Assembly (NCBI RefSeq): GCF_013386115.1
Contig: NZ_JACAOR010000002.1
Location: 359,111 to 423,110 of the forward strand
Direction of reading: 5' to 3'
DNA length: 64,000 bases
From: Pseudomonas gingeri
GTDB lineage: Bacteria; Pseudomonadota; Gammaproteobacteria; Pseudomonadales; Pseudomonadaceae
The translations under genes and the position numbers were made by a program. Positions 31,316 through 39,352 of this stretch are shown piece after piece (the first letter of the stretch is position 1; each line of letters begins with the position of its first letter). The notes beneath the pieces are model-generated. The model searched no databases and had not been told where the DNA came from. It saw only the letters and a program-made list of their open reading frames with translations.

Positions 31316-32146
31316 TTAAACCGTCGCCGCACGCCGCTGCACGAAGCGGTCGACGTACTCATCGGCCGGCGAATGGAGGATTTCCTTCGGAGTCCCGACC
31401 TGGATCAGCTTGCCGTCCTTGAGAATCGCGATGCGGTTGCCGATGCGCACGGCCTCGTCGAGGTCGTGGGTAATGAACACGATGGTCTTGTGCAACGTCT
31501 TCTGCAGCTCCAGCAACTGGTCCTGCATCTCGGCGCGGATCAGCGGGTCGAGCGCACTGAACGCCTCGTCCATCAGGATGATGTCGGTGTCCGCCGCCAA
31601 GGCCCTAGCCAGGCCGACGCGCTGGCGCATGCCGCCCGACAGCTGGTGCGGGTACTTGTTCTCGTAGCCCTTGAGGCCCACGGTGTTGATCCAGTGCAGC
31701 GAGCGCTCGACGCACATTTCCTTGCTCTCGCCACGGACCTTGAGGCCATAGGCGACGTTTTCCTGCACGGTCTTGTGGGGCAGCAGGCCGAAGCTCTGGA
31801 ACACCATGCTGATCTTGTGCCGGCGGAATTCGCGCAGGGCTTCCATGTCGTGCTGGAGGATGTCCACACCGTCCACCAGGATCGCGCCGCTGGTCGGGTC
31901 GATCAGGCGGTTGAAGTGGCGGACCAGGGTCGACTTGCCGGAACCCGACAGGCCCATGATCACGAAGATCTCGCCGGTGCCGATGGTCAGCGACAGGTCG
32001 TTGACCCCGACCACGCAACCGGTCTCGGCCAGCACCTGGTCCTTGGTCTTGCCCTGGCGGATCATGTTCAGCGCGTCATTGGAGCGCGCCCCGAAAATCT
32101 TGAAGACGTTCTTGACTTCGATCTTGCTGACGATGGAATCAGTCAT
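31316..32146 (-). CDS. hutV: Histidine ABC transporter ATP-binding protein HutV
   Basis: A 276-residue ATPase of the quaternary-amine/proline (ProV-like) uptake family. Walker A is GLSGSGKSTL, the signature is LSGGMRQRVGLARAL, Walker B is IILMDEAFSAL, and the switch His is in VFITHDLDEA. It ends soon after the nucleotide-binding domain and lacks the C-terminal CBS pair of E. coli ProV, so osmotic gating is unlikely. Its ATG overlaps the hutW stop by four bases. Confidence 0.92.
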   Translation of the reverse strand: MTDSIVSKIEVKNVFKIFGARSNDALNMIRQGKTKDQVLAETGCVVGVNDLSLTIGTGEIFVIMGLSGSGKSTLVRHFNRLIDPTSGAILVDGVDILQHDMEALREFRRHKISMVFQSFGLLPHKTVQENVAYGLKVRGESKEMCVERSLHWINTVGLKGYENKYPHQLSGGMRQRVGLARALAADTDIILMDEAFSALDPLIRAEMQDQLLELQKTLHKTIVFITHDLDEAVRIGNRIAILKDGKLIQVGTPKEILHSPADEYVDRFVQRRAATV

Positions 32147-32994
32147 TTGCTCACCTCATGGCGCGGACGACCATAGGCCTGGGTAATGCGGTCGATGACC
32201 ACGGCGAGAATCACGATGGCCAGCCCCGCTTCGAGACCGCGCCCGACGTTCAGGGTCTGGATCCCGACCAGTACATCTTCGCCCAGGCCACGGGCACCGA
32301 TCATCGAGGCGATCACCACCATCGACAGGGCCATCATGGTGGTCTGGTTGATCCCGGCCATGATGCTCGGCAGGGCCAGCGGCAGTTGCACGCCGAACAG
32401 TTGCTGCCAGCGGTTGGCACCGAAGGCATTGATCGCTTCCATCACTTCGCCGTCCACCTGGCGGATACCCAGGTCGGTCAGGCGGATCAGCGGCGGCGCG
32501 GCATAGATCACCGTGGCGAAGATCGCCGGGACCTTGCCCAGGCCGAACAGCATCAGTACCGGGATCAGGTACACGAAGCTGGGCATGGTCTGCATGATAT
32601 CCAGCAGCGGCATCAGCACCGAACGCAGGCGATTGCTACGCGCCGACAGAATTCCCAGGGGAATCCCGATCAGTACCGAGATCAGCGTCGCCACCAGCAT
32701 CAGTGCCAGGGTCTGCATCAGCTTGTCCCACAGGCCGACCGCGCCCACCAGGAACAGCAGGCCGACGATCACCGCGGTGGTCACCACCTTGCGGGTGGCG
32801 TGCCAGGCGATACCGCCGACGATGGCTAGCATCAACCACCAGGGCGCCAGGCGCAGCAGGCCTTCCAGATTGACGATGGCCCACAGCAGGGTGTCGGAGA
32901 TGTGCCGGAACACATCGCCGTAGTTGGTCACCAGCGAATCAACCCAACCGTTGACCCAGTCGGCGATGGAAAACGTGAAATTCTCGGGAAACAT
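32143..32994 (-). CDS. hutW: Histidine ABC transporter permease HutW
   Basis: A 283-residue ProW-like permease with about six transmembrane helices. The N-terminal part resembles other betaine/choline permeases (VNGWVDSLVTNYGDVFRHISDTLL). The EAA-type coupling loop is EAINAFGANRWQQLFGVQLPLALPSIMAGI. It follows hutX and overlaps hutV, giving the order X-W-V known for the high-affinity histidine system of P. fluorescens. Confidence 0.92.
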   Translation of the reverse strand: MFPENFTFSIADWVNGWVDSLVTNYGDVFRHISDTLLWAIVNLEGLLRLAPWWLMLAIVGGIAWHATRKVVTTAVIVGLLFLVGAVGLWDKLMQTLALMLVATLISVLIGIPLGILSARSNRLRSVLMPLLDIMQTMPSFVYLIPVLMLFGLGKVPAIFATVIYAAPPLIRLTDLGIRQVDGEVMEAINAFGANRWQQLFGVQLPLALPSIMAGINQTTMMALSMVVIASMIGARGLGEDVLVGIQTLNVGRGLEAGLAIVILAVVIDRITQAYGRPRHEVSK

Positions 32995-33065
32995 TGGAAA
33001 CTCTCGATCAAGTGGATGTAGCGAACGTCCCGGCCAGCCTTCCGGTTAGCCGGGAGGTAGTCGAC

Positions 33066-34034
33066 CTACAGAGCCGCGTTGATTTTCTTGGCAGCGTCAG
33101 CGCTGACCCAAGCCTGCCAGACCTCAGGGTGTTCCTTGAGGAAGATTTTCGCCAGCTTTGGCGATTCGATCCGTTCCTTGGTCATGCGTCCCAGGTTCTG
33201 GTTGAGCAGATCGATCGGCAGATTAGCCTTTTCCAGCACGGCGACCAATTCAGGTGCTTCGTCGTGGAACGTCTTGGACAGACCGACCTTGATGCTCACG
33301 CTCTTGTCGACACCCGGTTTTTCTTCCAGCTTGACCAGGTCCACCTGGCCCATCAGCGGCGTCGGCGACCAGTAGTAGAACAGAATCGGTTCGCCACGCT
33401 TGTAGCTCGACAGCACCGCGGCATCCAGAGCCGGCCCGGTGCCAGGTCGGAAGTTGGTGTAGGTGCTTTCCAGACCGTAGCTTTTCAGCATCTCGCTGTT
33501 GTCCAGCTCGCAGGTCCAGCCGGCCGGGCAGTTGTAGAAGCGACCCTTGCTCGGCTCTTCCTGATCCTTGAACACCGAGGCGTATTGCGCCAGGTCGGAG
33601 ATCTTCTTCAGGTTGGGCGCCTTGGCTTCGATCTTGCGCTTGGCATCGCCTTCGACCACATAACGCGGCACGTACCAGCCTTCGATGGCACCGACCACCG
33701 GAGCGCCGACACCGACGACCTTCCCGGCTTTCTCGGCCTTGTTCCAGACTTCACTGCGGCCGACCCACTCCTCGGCGAAGACCTGGATATCGTTGCTGCT
33801 CAGGGCGTTCTCCATGGTGATGGAGTTGCCTGGCAGGCTGTCGGTCTTGCAGTCGTAGCCTTTTTCCAGGACGAACTGCAGGACGTCGGTCAGCAACATG
33901 CCGCTTTCCCAGTTGAGGCCTGCGAACTTCACCGGCTTACCGGACTCGCACCAGCCGGCGGCCTGGCTTGCGCCGGCAGCTGCCAACAGGCCGAGGGATA
34001 ACGCCGTGGTCAGCAGGGTCTTTGTCATTTTCAT
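33066..34034 (-). CDS. hutX: Histidine ABC transporter substrate-binding protein HutX
   Basis: A 322-residue periplasmic protein of the OpuAC/ProX superfamily. It has a cleavable signal peptide (TLLTTALSLGLLAAAGASQA), then AGWCESGKPVKFAGLNWESGMLLTDVLQF, and pocket elements EEWVGRSE, IEGWYVPRY and FYYWSPTPLMG. Its place before hutW and hutV in the hut operon assigns it to histidine; by sequence alone betaine-like ligands could not be excluded. Confidence 0.9.
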   Translation of the reverse strand: MKMTKTLLTTALSLGLLAAAGASQAAGWCESGKPVKFAGLNWESGMLLTDVLQFVLEKGYDCKTDSLPGNSITMENALSSNDIQVFAEEWVGRSEVWNKAEKAGKVVGVGAPVVGAIEGWYVPRYVVEGDAKRKIEAKAPNLKKISDLAQYASVFKDQEEPSKGRFYNCPAGWTCELDNSEMLKSYGLESTYTNFRPGTGPALDAAVLSSYKRGEPILFYYWSPTPLMGQVDLVKLEEKPGVDKSVSIKVGLSKTFHDEAPELVAVLEKANLPIDLLNQNLGRMTKERIESPKLAKIFLKEHPEVWQAWVSADAAKKINAAL

Positions 34035-34152
34035 TATGTGACGCTCCTAATCATGAATGGGTTAACGGCAGTCAAGAGGCATCCGGCCCGGGTTGGCCTG
34101 CAAGCAGGCCCTGTCCACGTATTCCAATGCAGGTACCGGGTGGGGCCGACGG

Positions 34153-35622
34153 CTAGACAGCCGACGGTTGGACCCGGGCACCCACCTTTTGTGCTGCAAC
34201 GTCGCCCTGCTCTACCGGCAGGATCAGGCGATCAGGAACCGCGCCATGCCACTTCTTCGCGGCGAAGTAATACAGCGCCGCCGGAACCACCAGGCCGATG
34301 ATCCAGGAGATATCGGTATCGCCCAGGCTCGCCACCAGGGGACCGGTGTAGAAGTGCGTGGAAATGAACGGCATCTGGATCAGCACGCCGAACACATAGA
34401 TGCTGATGCCCATGATGTTCCAGCGACCGTAGCGGGCGTCGGGATCGGACAACGCAGGGATGTCGTAGCGTTCCTTGGTGATGCAGTAGAAGTCCACCAG
34501 GTTGATCGCGCTCCAGGGCGTGAAGAACGCCAGCAGGAACAGGATGAACGCGGAGAAGTCCTTGAGGAACGAGTCCTTGCCGAGCAGCGCCAGGGCGGCG
34601 GCGATACTCACCATGATGAAGATGTACAGCAGGCGCACGCCGCTGGAGATATGCCGGCTGCCACGGAAACCGCTGATGATGGTGGCGATCGACATGAAGC
34701 TGCCATAGGCGTTCAGCGTGGTCACGGTGACCTTGCCGAAGGCCACGGCGAAGTACAGCGCCGCCGCGACAATCCCGGTACCGCCGAGACTGACGATGAA
34801 CGAAACCTCGTGGTGGGCGAATTGCGAACCGGCCAGGGCCGCCGCGAACACGCCGAAGACCATCGAGGCCTGGGCGCCGATCACCGAACCCAGGCCCACG
34901 GCCCAGAAGGTTTTCGAGGCCGAGGTGCTGCGCGGCAGGTAACGCGAGTAGTCCGCCACGTAGGGCCCGAACGCGATCTGCCAGGATGCCGACAACGACA
35001 CCGCCAGCAGGAAACTCGCCAGGGAGAAATGCTTGTTGCCCAGCAGCGCGGAAATATCGTTGCCGGCCAGCAATTTGTAGAACAGGTAGATGAAGGCGAT
35101 CACCCCCAGCACACTGGCGATACGGCCGATGCCGTGGATCACCCGGTAGCCGAAGATGGTGAAGACCATGATGGAGGCGGCGAACAGCACGATGCCGACC
35201 CAGTCTTCGACATGGAGCAACTGCGCCACCGCCTGCCCGGCCAGCAGCGAGCCGCTGGCCGAGAAGCCGATGTACATCAGGCACACCAGCACCAGCGGAA
35301 TCACCGCACCGTAGACACCGAACTGCACGCGACTGGAGATCATCTGCGGCAGGCCCAGTTGCGGGCCTTGCGCGGCATGCAGCGCCATCACCCCGCCGCC
35401 GAGCAATTGCCCGAGCAGCAGGCCGACCAGCGACCAGTACACATCCCCGCCGAGCACCACCGCCAACGCGCCGGTGACAATTGCCGTGATCTGCAGGTTG
35501 GCACCCAACCACAGGGTGAACTGACTGAGTAGACGACCGTGTCTTTCCGCTTCCGGGATGTAGTCGATCGAACGCCTTTCGATCAACGGTTTGTTGCTTG
35601 CACGATCATGTGACCCAGCCAT
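34153..35622 (-). CDS. NCS1-family transporter, probably urocanate permease (HutTu-type)
   Basis: A 489-residue, 12-helix nucleobase-cation-symport-1 (cytosine/purine permease type) transporter. The opening NKPLIERRSIDYIPEAERHGRLLSQFTLWLGANLQI is typical, as are AQGPQLGLPQMISSRVQFG and FGPYVADYSRYLPR. It lies between hutU and hutX; the SBW25 gene at this position is called hutTu and moves urocanate, an imidazole compound, which fits the family's heterocyclic substrates. Substrate is inferred from position. Confidence 0.85.
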   Translation of the reverse strand: MAGSHDRASNKPLIERRSIDYIPEAERHGRLLSQFTLWLGANLQITAIVTGALAVVLGGDVYWSLVGLLLGQLLGGGVMALHAAQGPQLGLPQMISSRVQFGVYGAVIPLVLVCLMYIGFSASGSLLAGQAVAQLLHVEDWVGIVLFAASIMVFTIFGYRVIHGIGRIASVLGVIAFIYLFYKLLAGNDISALLGNKHFSLASFLLAVSLSASWQIAFGPYVADYSRYLPRSTSASKTFWAVGLGSVIGAQASMVFGVFAAALAGSQFAHHEVSFIVSLGGTGIVAAALYFAVAFGKVTVTTLNAYGSFMSIATIISGFRGSRHISSGVRLLYIFIMVSIAAALALLGKDSFLKDFSAFILFLLAFFTPWSAINLVDFYCITKERYDIPALSDPDARYGRWNIMGISIYVFGVLIQMPFISTHFYTGPLVASLGDTDISWIIGLVVPAALYYFAAKKWHGAVPDRLILPVEQGDVAAQKVGARVQPSAV

Positions 35623-35696
35623 TGTTCAACCTCTATGGATTGTTTTCGTTAGGGGTACAGCGTTGGTGAAACCTGCTCCAGGTGAAACACCGCCCT

Positions 35697-35727
35697 TGCA
35701 GGAGCCGGCAAGCCGGCCCTCACAAGG
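35697..35727. repeat. Degenerate REP element between hutU and hutTu
   Basis: TGCAGGAGCCGGCAAGCCGG followed by CCCTCACAAGG: a compressed REP in which left and right halves are fused, in the 119-bp gap after hutU. Confidence 0.6.
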
Positions 35728-35741
35728 GTTGCCTGCACCGC

Positions 35742-37442
35742 TTATTTGCCGGTAATCATGGGCAGGTTCAGGCCCTGTTCTTTCGCGCAGTCGATGGCGA
35801 TCTGGTAACCGGCATCGGCGTGGCGCATGACACCGGTCGCCGGGTCGTTGTGCAGCACGCGGGCGATACGCTCGGCCGCTTCGTCGGTACCGTCGCAGAC
35901 GATCACCATGCCCGAGTGCTGGGAGAAGCCCATGCCGACGCCGCCGCCGTGGTGCAGGGAAACCCAGGTCGCGCCGCTGGCGGTGTTGAGCAGGGCATTC
36001 AGCAGTGGCCAGTCGGACACGGCATCGGAACCGTCCTGCATCGATTCGGTTTCGCGGTTCGGGCTGGATACGGAACCGGAATCCAGGTGGTCACGGCCGA
36101 TCACGATCGGTGCCGACAGCTCACCGCTGCGGACCATTTCGTTGAAGGCCAGGCCCAGCTTGGCGCGCAGGCCCAGGCCAACCCAGCAGATACGCGCCGG
36201 CAGGCCCTGGAAGCTGATGCGCTCGCGCGCCATGTCCAGCCAGTTGTGCAGGTGGGCGTCGTCCGGGATCAGTTCCTTGACCTTGGCGTCGGTCTTATAG
36301 ATGTCCTGCGGGTCGCCCGACAGCGCGGCCCAGCGGAACGGACCGATGCCGCGGCAGAACAGCGGACGGATATAGGCCGGGACGAAGCCGGGGAAGTCGA
36401 ACGCGTTCTCGACGCCTTCTTCCTGGGCCATCTGGCGGATGTTGTTGCCGTAGTCGAAGGTCGGGATGCCTTGCTTCTGGAAGTCGAGCATCGCCTTGAC
36501 GTGCACGGCCATGGAGGCCTTGGCGGCCTTCACCACCACTGCAGGTTCGGTGAGGGCGCGAGCGCGGTACTCTTCCCAGGTCCAGCCGGCCGGCAGGTAG
36601 CCGTTGAGCGGGTCGTGGGCGCTGGTCTGGTCGGTGACCATGTCCGGGCGCACGCCGCGCTTGACCAGTTCCGGGAGGATTTCCGCCGCGTTGCCGAGCA
36701 GGGCAATGGAGATCGCCTTGCCTTCCTTGGTGTACTTGGCGATACGCGCCAGGGCGTCGTCGAGGTCGGTGGCCTGTTCATCGACATAACGGCTGTTCAG
36801 GCGGAAATCGATGCTGACCTGCTGGCATTCGATGTTCAGCGAGCAGGCGCCGGCGAGGGTGGCCGCCAGGGGTTGTGCACCGCCCATGCCGCCCAGGCCC
36901 GCGGTCAGCACCCAACGACCTTTCAGGTTGTTGTCATAGTGCTGGCGACCGGCTTCGACGAAGGTTTCATAGGTGCCCTGGACGATGCCCTGGCTGCCGA
37001 TATAGATCCAGCTGCCGGCGGTCATCTGGCCGTACATGGCCAGGCCCTTGGCATCCAGTTCGTTGAAATGTTCCCAGGTGGCCCAGTGCGGCACCAGGTT
37101 GGAGTTGGCGATCAGTACGCGCGGCGCGTTGCTGTGGGTCTTGAACACGCCGACCGGCTTGCCGGATTGCACCAGCAGGGTCTCGTCGTCATTCAGGTTG
37201 GTCAGGCTCTCGACGATCTTGTCGTAGCACTCCCAGTTCCGCGCGGCCCGGCCGATACCGCCGTAGACCACCAGCTCCTTGGGGTTCTCGGCCACTTGCG
37301 GGTCGAGGTTGTTCATCAGCATCCGCAGTGGCGCTTCGGTCAGCCAGCTCTTGGCGGTCAGCTTGTTGCCACGGGCGGCACGGATTTCGACGTCACGGCG
37401 CTTGGTAAAAGTGGCGGTAGGTTTCTGGGTATTCTCAGTCAC
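35742..37442 (-). CDS. hutU: Urocanate hydratase
   Basis: A 566-residue NAD-dependent urocanase that hydrates urocanate to imidazolonepropionate. Visible signatures are the N-terminal [26 protein letters not shown], the nucleotide-binding [12 protein letters not shown] segment, [17 protein letters not shown], and the C-terminal [18 protein letters not shown] and [18 protein letters not shown] start at GTG 37442 ([12 protein letters not shown]) because AGAGGAG precedes it and the upstream frame is unrelated. First gene after the sigma54/HutC promoter, and head of the hutU-to-hutG operon. Confidence 0.96.
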   Translation of the reverse strand: MTENTQKPTATFTKRRDVEIRAARGNKLTAKSWLTEAPLRMLMNNLDPQVAENPKELVVYGGIGRAARNWECYDKIVESLTNLNDDETLLVQSGKPVGVFKTHSNAPRVLIANSNLVPHWATWEHFNELDAKGLAMYGQMTAGSWIYIGSQGIVQGTYETFVEAGRQHYDNNLKGRWVLTAGLGGMGGAQPLAATLAGACSLNIECQQVSIDFRLNSRYVDEQATDLDDALARIAKYTKEGKAISIALLGNAAEILPELVKRGVRPDMVTDQTSAHDPLNGYLPAGWTWEEYRARALTEPAVVVKAAKASMAVHVKAMLDFQKQGIPTFDYGNNIRQMAQEEGVENAFDFPGFVPAYIRPLFCRGIGPFRWAALSGDPQDIYKTDAKVKELIPDDAHLHNWLDMARERISFQGLPARICWVGLGLRAKLGLAFNEMVRSGELSAPIVIGRDHLDSGSVSSPNRETESMQDGSDAVSDWPLLNALLNTASGATWVSLHHGGGVGMGFSQHSGMVIVCDGTDEAAERIARVLHNDPATGVMRHADAGYQIAIDCAKEQGLNLPMITGK

Positions 37443-37576
37443 GAAAAAACTCCTCTGCGATCGTCCAAACCCGCCCAGGCAGTGGGCAAGCGAGCTTGTG
37501 CGGGCGAGGCCCTCACAAGCGGAAAAATTAGGGTGGCGCATCACTGTCCCTGGTGACTCATACGCACACATCTTTA

Positions 37577-37590
37577 CTTGTACATACAAG
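37577..37590 (-). promoter_or_regulatory. HutC operator at the hutU promoter
   Basis: CTTGTA-CA-TACAAG is a 6-bp perfect inverted repeat carrying the TGTA-N2-TACA core reported for HutC sites at hutU in P. putida and P. fluorescens. It lies 11-20 bases downstream of the -12 element and so covers the predicted transcription start, fitting repression by blocking the polymerase. Confidence 0.88.
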
Positions 37591-37593
37591 CAT

Positions 37594-37611
37594 ATGCAAT
37601 CAAGCGGCCAA
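37594..37611 (-). promoter_or_regulatory. hutU: Sigma54 (-24/-12) promoter of the hutU operon
   Basis: On the minus strand TTGGCCGCTTGATTGCAT matches TGGCAC-N5-TTGCA, with GG (37609-37608) and GC (37597-37596) separated by exactly 10 bases. The predicted start of transcription is near 37584, about 140 bases before the GTG of hutU. Sigma54 dependence of hutU through CbrB/NtrC is known in SBW25. Confidence 0.88.
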
Positions 37612-37722
37612 CTTGAGAACCAGGTGCTGAAGAATTTTTCAGAATAGTCGGCGAACGCCGTGGGACGGGGCTTGGAGCGGAAAATGAAATTGTAGGACGA
37701 AGAGAAACTGCGGGTAGGAAGC

Positions 37723-37768
37723 TGTTACCGGAAGAAGGTTTTGCGCCATGCTGGGGCGTTCGGTAACA
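37723..37768. promoter_or_regulatory. Candidate CbrB enhancer: TGTTAC ... GTAACA inverted repeat
   Basis: TGTTAC at 37723-37728 and GTAACA at 37763-37768 form an inverted repeat with a 34-base spacer, 138-183 bases upstream of the predicted hutU start. TGTTAC/GTAACA half sites are the ones I recall for CbrB, but the spacing described for crcZ is shorter, about 15 bases. Position suits a sigma54 enhancer. Confidence 0.5.
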
Positions 37769-37788
37769 AGTTGGTGCGCGAAAGGGCT

Positions 37789-37894
37789 GATCGTTCCCAC
37801 GCTCTGCGTGGGCATGCAGCCCGTGACGCTCTGCGTCACAAAGCGGACGCGGAGCGTCCAGTGAGGCGTTACCACGCAGAGCGTGGGAACGATC
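37789..37894. repeat. Long palindromic intergenic repeat, three-hairpin form
   Basis: A 106-bp element bounded by a perfect 23-bp inverted repeat (37789-37811 with 37872-37894) that begins GATCGTTCCCACGC. Inside are two smaller hairpins: GTGACG/CGTCAC (37823-37839) and GGACGC/GCGTCC (37845-37859). It folds into a cloverleaf-like shape. It fills most of the gap between the hutD stop and the hutU promoter region and resembles the long intergenic repeat families of P. fluorescens genomes. Confidence 0.88.
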
Positions 37895-37921
37895 AATGAG
37901 TGGGCGCGCCCACTCACCGGG

Positions 37922-38500
37922 TCAGGCGGGCGTCAGTTCGATCACACAGCAACGGCCGGTCACCGACACTTCCAGCAACTGCTCGTTGCTGTCCAGTTGC
38001 AGGCAGTCGTGGCGGCCCAGGACTTCGTAGCCGGTACTGCCCAGGCCGACATGCAGTTGATCGCTGACACTGAAGATCAGCAGCACCGCCGCCGAGCTGA
38101 AGAAACGCTTCGGCTGCGCGGCATCCAGCCATTGCAGGCGGGCGTTGTAGCGATCCGGGGCATAGATCAGGTTGAAGTCGCGGATCGGCCCGTCGAGCAG
38201 GGTGCAACTGACCTGGCTCGCGCCACTGAAGGCAAACGGGTCCAGCGGCAGCAGCGCGCGGGTGCGCTCGCCGTCGACCTGCAGGGTCATGCCCGCGCCC
38301 TGCAGCACGGTGATGATCCGTTCGTAGCCGGCGAAGCTGGAAAAGCCGCCCGACTCGCCGATATCGGCAATCGACAGGCGCCAGCCGAAACCGTCCAGGC
38401 CCTCGCCGGCGTCGCGGGTGATTTCCTCGGTGCTGCCGCCGCCGTTTTTCCACGGCATGCGCGGGTAATCCGCCGCGCGCAAGACTTTCAGTGAACTCAT
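37922..38500 (-). CDS. hutD: HutD family protein, histidine-utilisation governor
   Basis: A 192-residue bicupin-like protein. In P. fluorescens SBW25 HutD sets an upper limit on hut expression, perhaps by binding formylglutamate; it is not an enzyme of the pathway. Family signature: YPRMPWKNGGGSTEEITRD near the start, and LDGPIRDFNLIY in the middle. The start MSSLKVLRAADYPRM at 38500 overlaps the hutC stop by four bases; the frame is open further upstream but only inside hutC. Confidence 0.92.
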   Translation of the reverse strand: MSSLKVLRAADYPRMPWKNGGGSTEEITRDAGEGLDGFGWRLSIADIGESGGFSSFAGYERIITVLQGAGMTLQVDGERTRALLPLDPFAFSGASQVSCTLLDGPIRDFNLIYAPDRYNARLQWLDAAQPKRFFSSAAVLLIFSVSDQLHVGLGSTGYEVLGRHDCLQLDSNEQLLEVSVTGRCCVIELTPA

Positions 38501-39246
38501 TTGGTAAAGCGTCCTTCCAGGCGATGACGGGAACCGGGGTGGATCAGACGGGCGGCGGTCACCGGCTGGCGACCGGACCAGGTGCGGCGACGGATCATCA
38601 GGCACGGCTCGCCCGGCTCGATCTGCAGCAGCTTGCATTCGGTGGCGTCGGCGAGGATGGCTTCGACCACATGCTCGCCCTCGGTCAGCGGCGCGACCTG
38701 GGACAGGTAGGCGTACGGCGTCTGCAGCGTGAAGTCCTGCTTGAGGTAGTCCGGCGCCACCAGTGCATTGACGAAGCGGTCTTCGATCTGCACCGGGATA
38801 TCGTTCTCGAAATGCACGATCAGCGAGTGGAAGACCTTCTGCCCTTCACGCATGTCCAGGGCCACGGCGCGTTCGGAGCCGGCGGCTTCTTCGCCCAGGG
38901 TGATGATCTGGCAGGTGTGGCGATGGCCGCGCGAGGCGATCTCATCGGCAATGTTGTGCACCTCGAACAGCGCCGACTGGCTCTTGGGCTCGGCGACAAA
39001 GGTGCCGACGCCCTGCATGCGCACCAGCAGACCTTCGGCGGTCATTTCCCGCAGGGCACGGTTGATGGTCATGCGGCTGTAGCCCAGTTGTTCCACCAGC
39101 TCGCTTTCGGACGGCACGCGGTAATGCGGCGGCCAGTTTCCGCTGTCGATCTGCTGGGTGATCATCTGCTTGACGCGGGCATATAACGGCGCCGGACTGT
39201 CACCCATGTGGGCAGCCAGCGGGTTGTTGGCAGGCGGAGTCGGCAC
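38497..39246 (-). CDS. hutC: HutC, GntR-family repressor of hut genes
   Basis: A 249-residue GntR/HutC-subfamily regulator. The N-terminal winged helix contains LYARVKQMITQQIDSG, YRVPSESELVEQLGYSRMTINRALREMTAEGLL and RMQGVGTFVAEP. The C-terminal UTRA domain (from about 100) binds the inducer, urocanate in Pseudomonas. I choose GTG 39246 (VPTPPANNPLAAHMGDSPAP), preceded by AAGGAT. It is divergent from hutF, with a TGTA-N2-TACA operator between them, so it probably represses itself as well. Confidence 0.95.
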   Translation of the reverse strand: MPTPPANNPLAAHMGDSPAPLYARVKQMITQQIDSGNWPPHYRVPSESELVEQLGYSRMTINRALREMTAEGLLVRMQGVGTFVAEPKSQSALFEVHNIADEIASRGHRHTCQIITLGEEAAGSERAVALDMREGQKVFHSLIVHFENDIPVQIEDRFVNALVAPDYLKQDFTLQTPYAYLSQVAPLTEGEHVVEAILADATECKLLQIEPGEPCLMIRRRTWSGRQPVTAARLIHPGSRHRLEGRFTK

Positions 39247-39310
39247 AGGAAATCCTTGTTCGATTTTAAAGGTTGCTAGCTTGCCGGAGTTTACCGGGCA
39301 GGCAAACGTC

Positions 39311-39326
39311 TGTATATGTATATACA
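39311..39326. promoter_or_regulatory. HutC operator in the hutC-hutF divergent promoter
   Basis: TGTATATGTATATACA contains the exact core TGTA-TA-TACA at 39317-39326. The whole 16 bases also form a second dyad, TGTATAT-GT-ATATACA, so two registers overlap. It sits 27 bases before hutF and 65 bases before hutC, suitable for repressing both. Confidence 0.85.
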
Positions 39327-39352
39327 AATAACACACGATGGGGTGCTGAACC

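Noticed and set aside
37443..37589. N-terminal extension of HutU upstream of GTG 37442
   Set aside because: The extra codons run through the HutC operator and the predicted transcription start and lack any family similarity; GTG 37442 has AGAGGAG before it.
37789..37894. Cloverleaf-like repeat as a tRNA gene
   Set aside because: It has no anticodon arm of correct size, no T-loop GTTCRANNC box in the right place and no CCA end; the outer stem is 23 bp, far longer than an acceptor stem.
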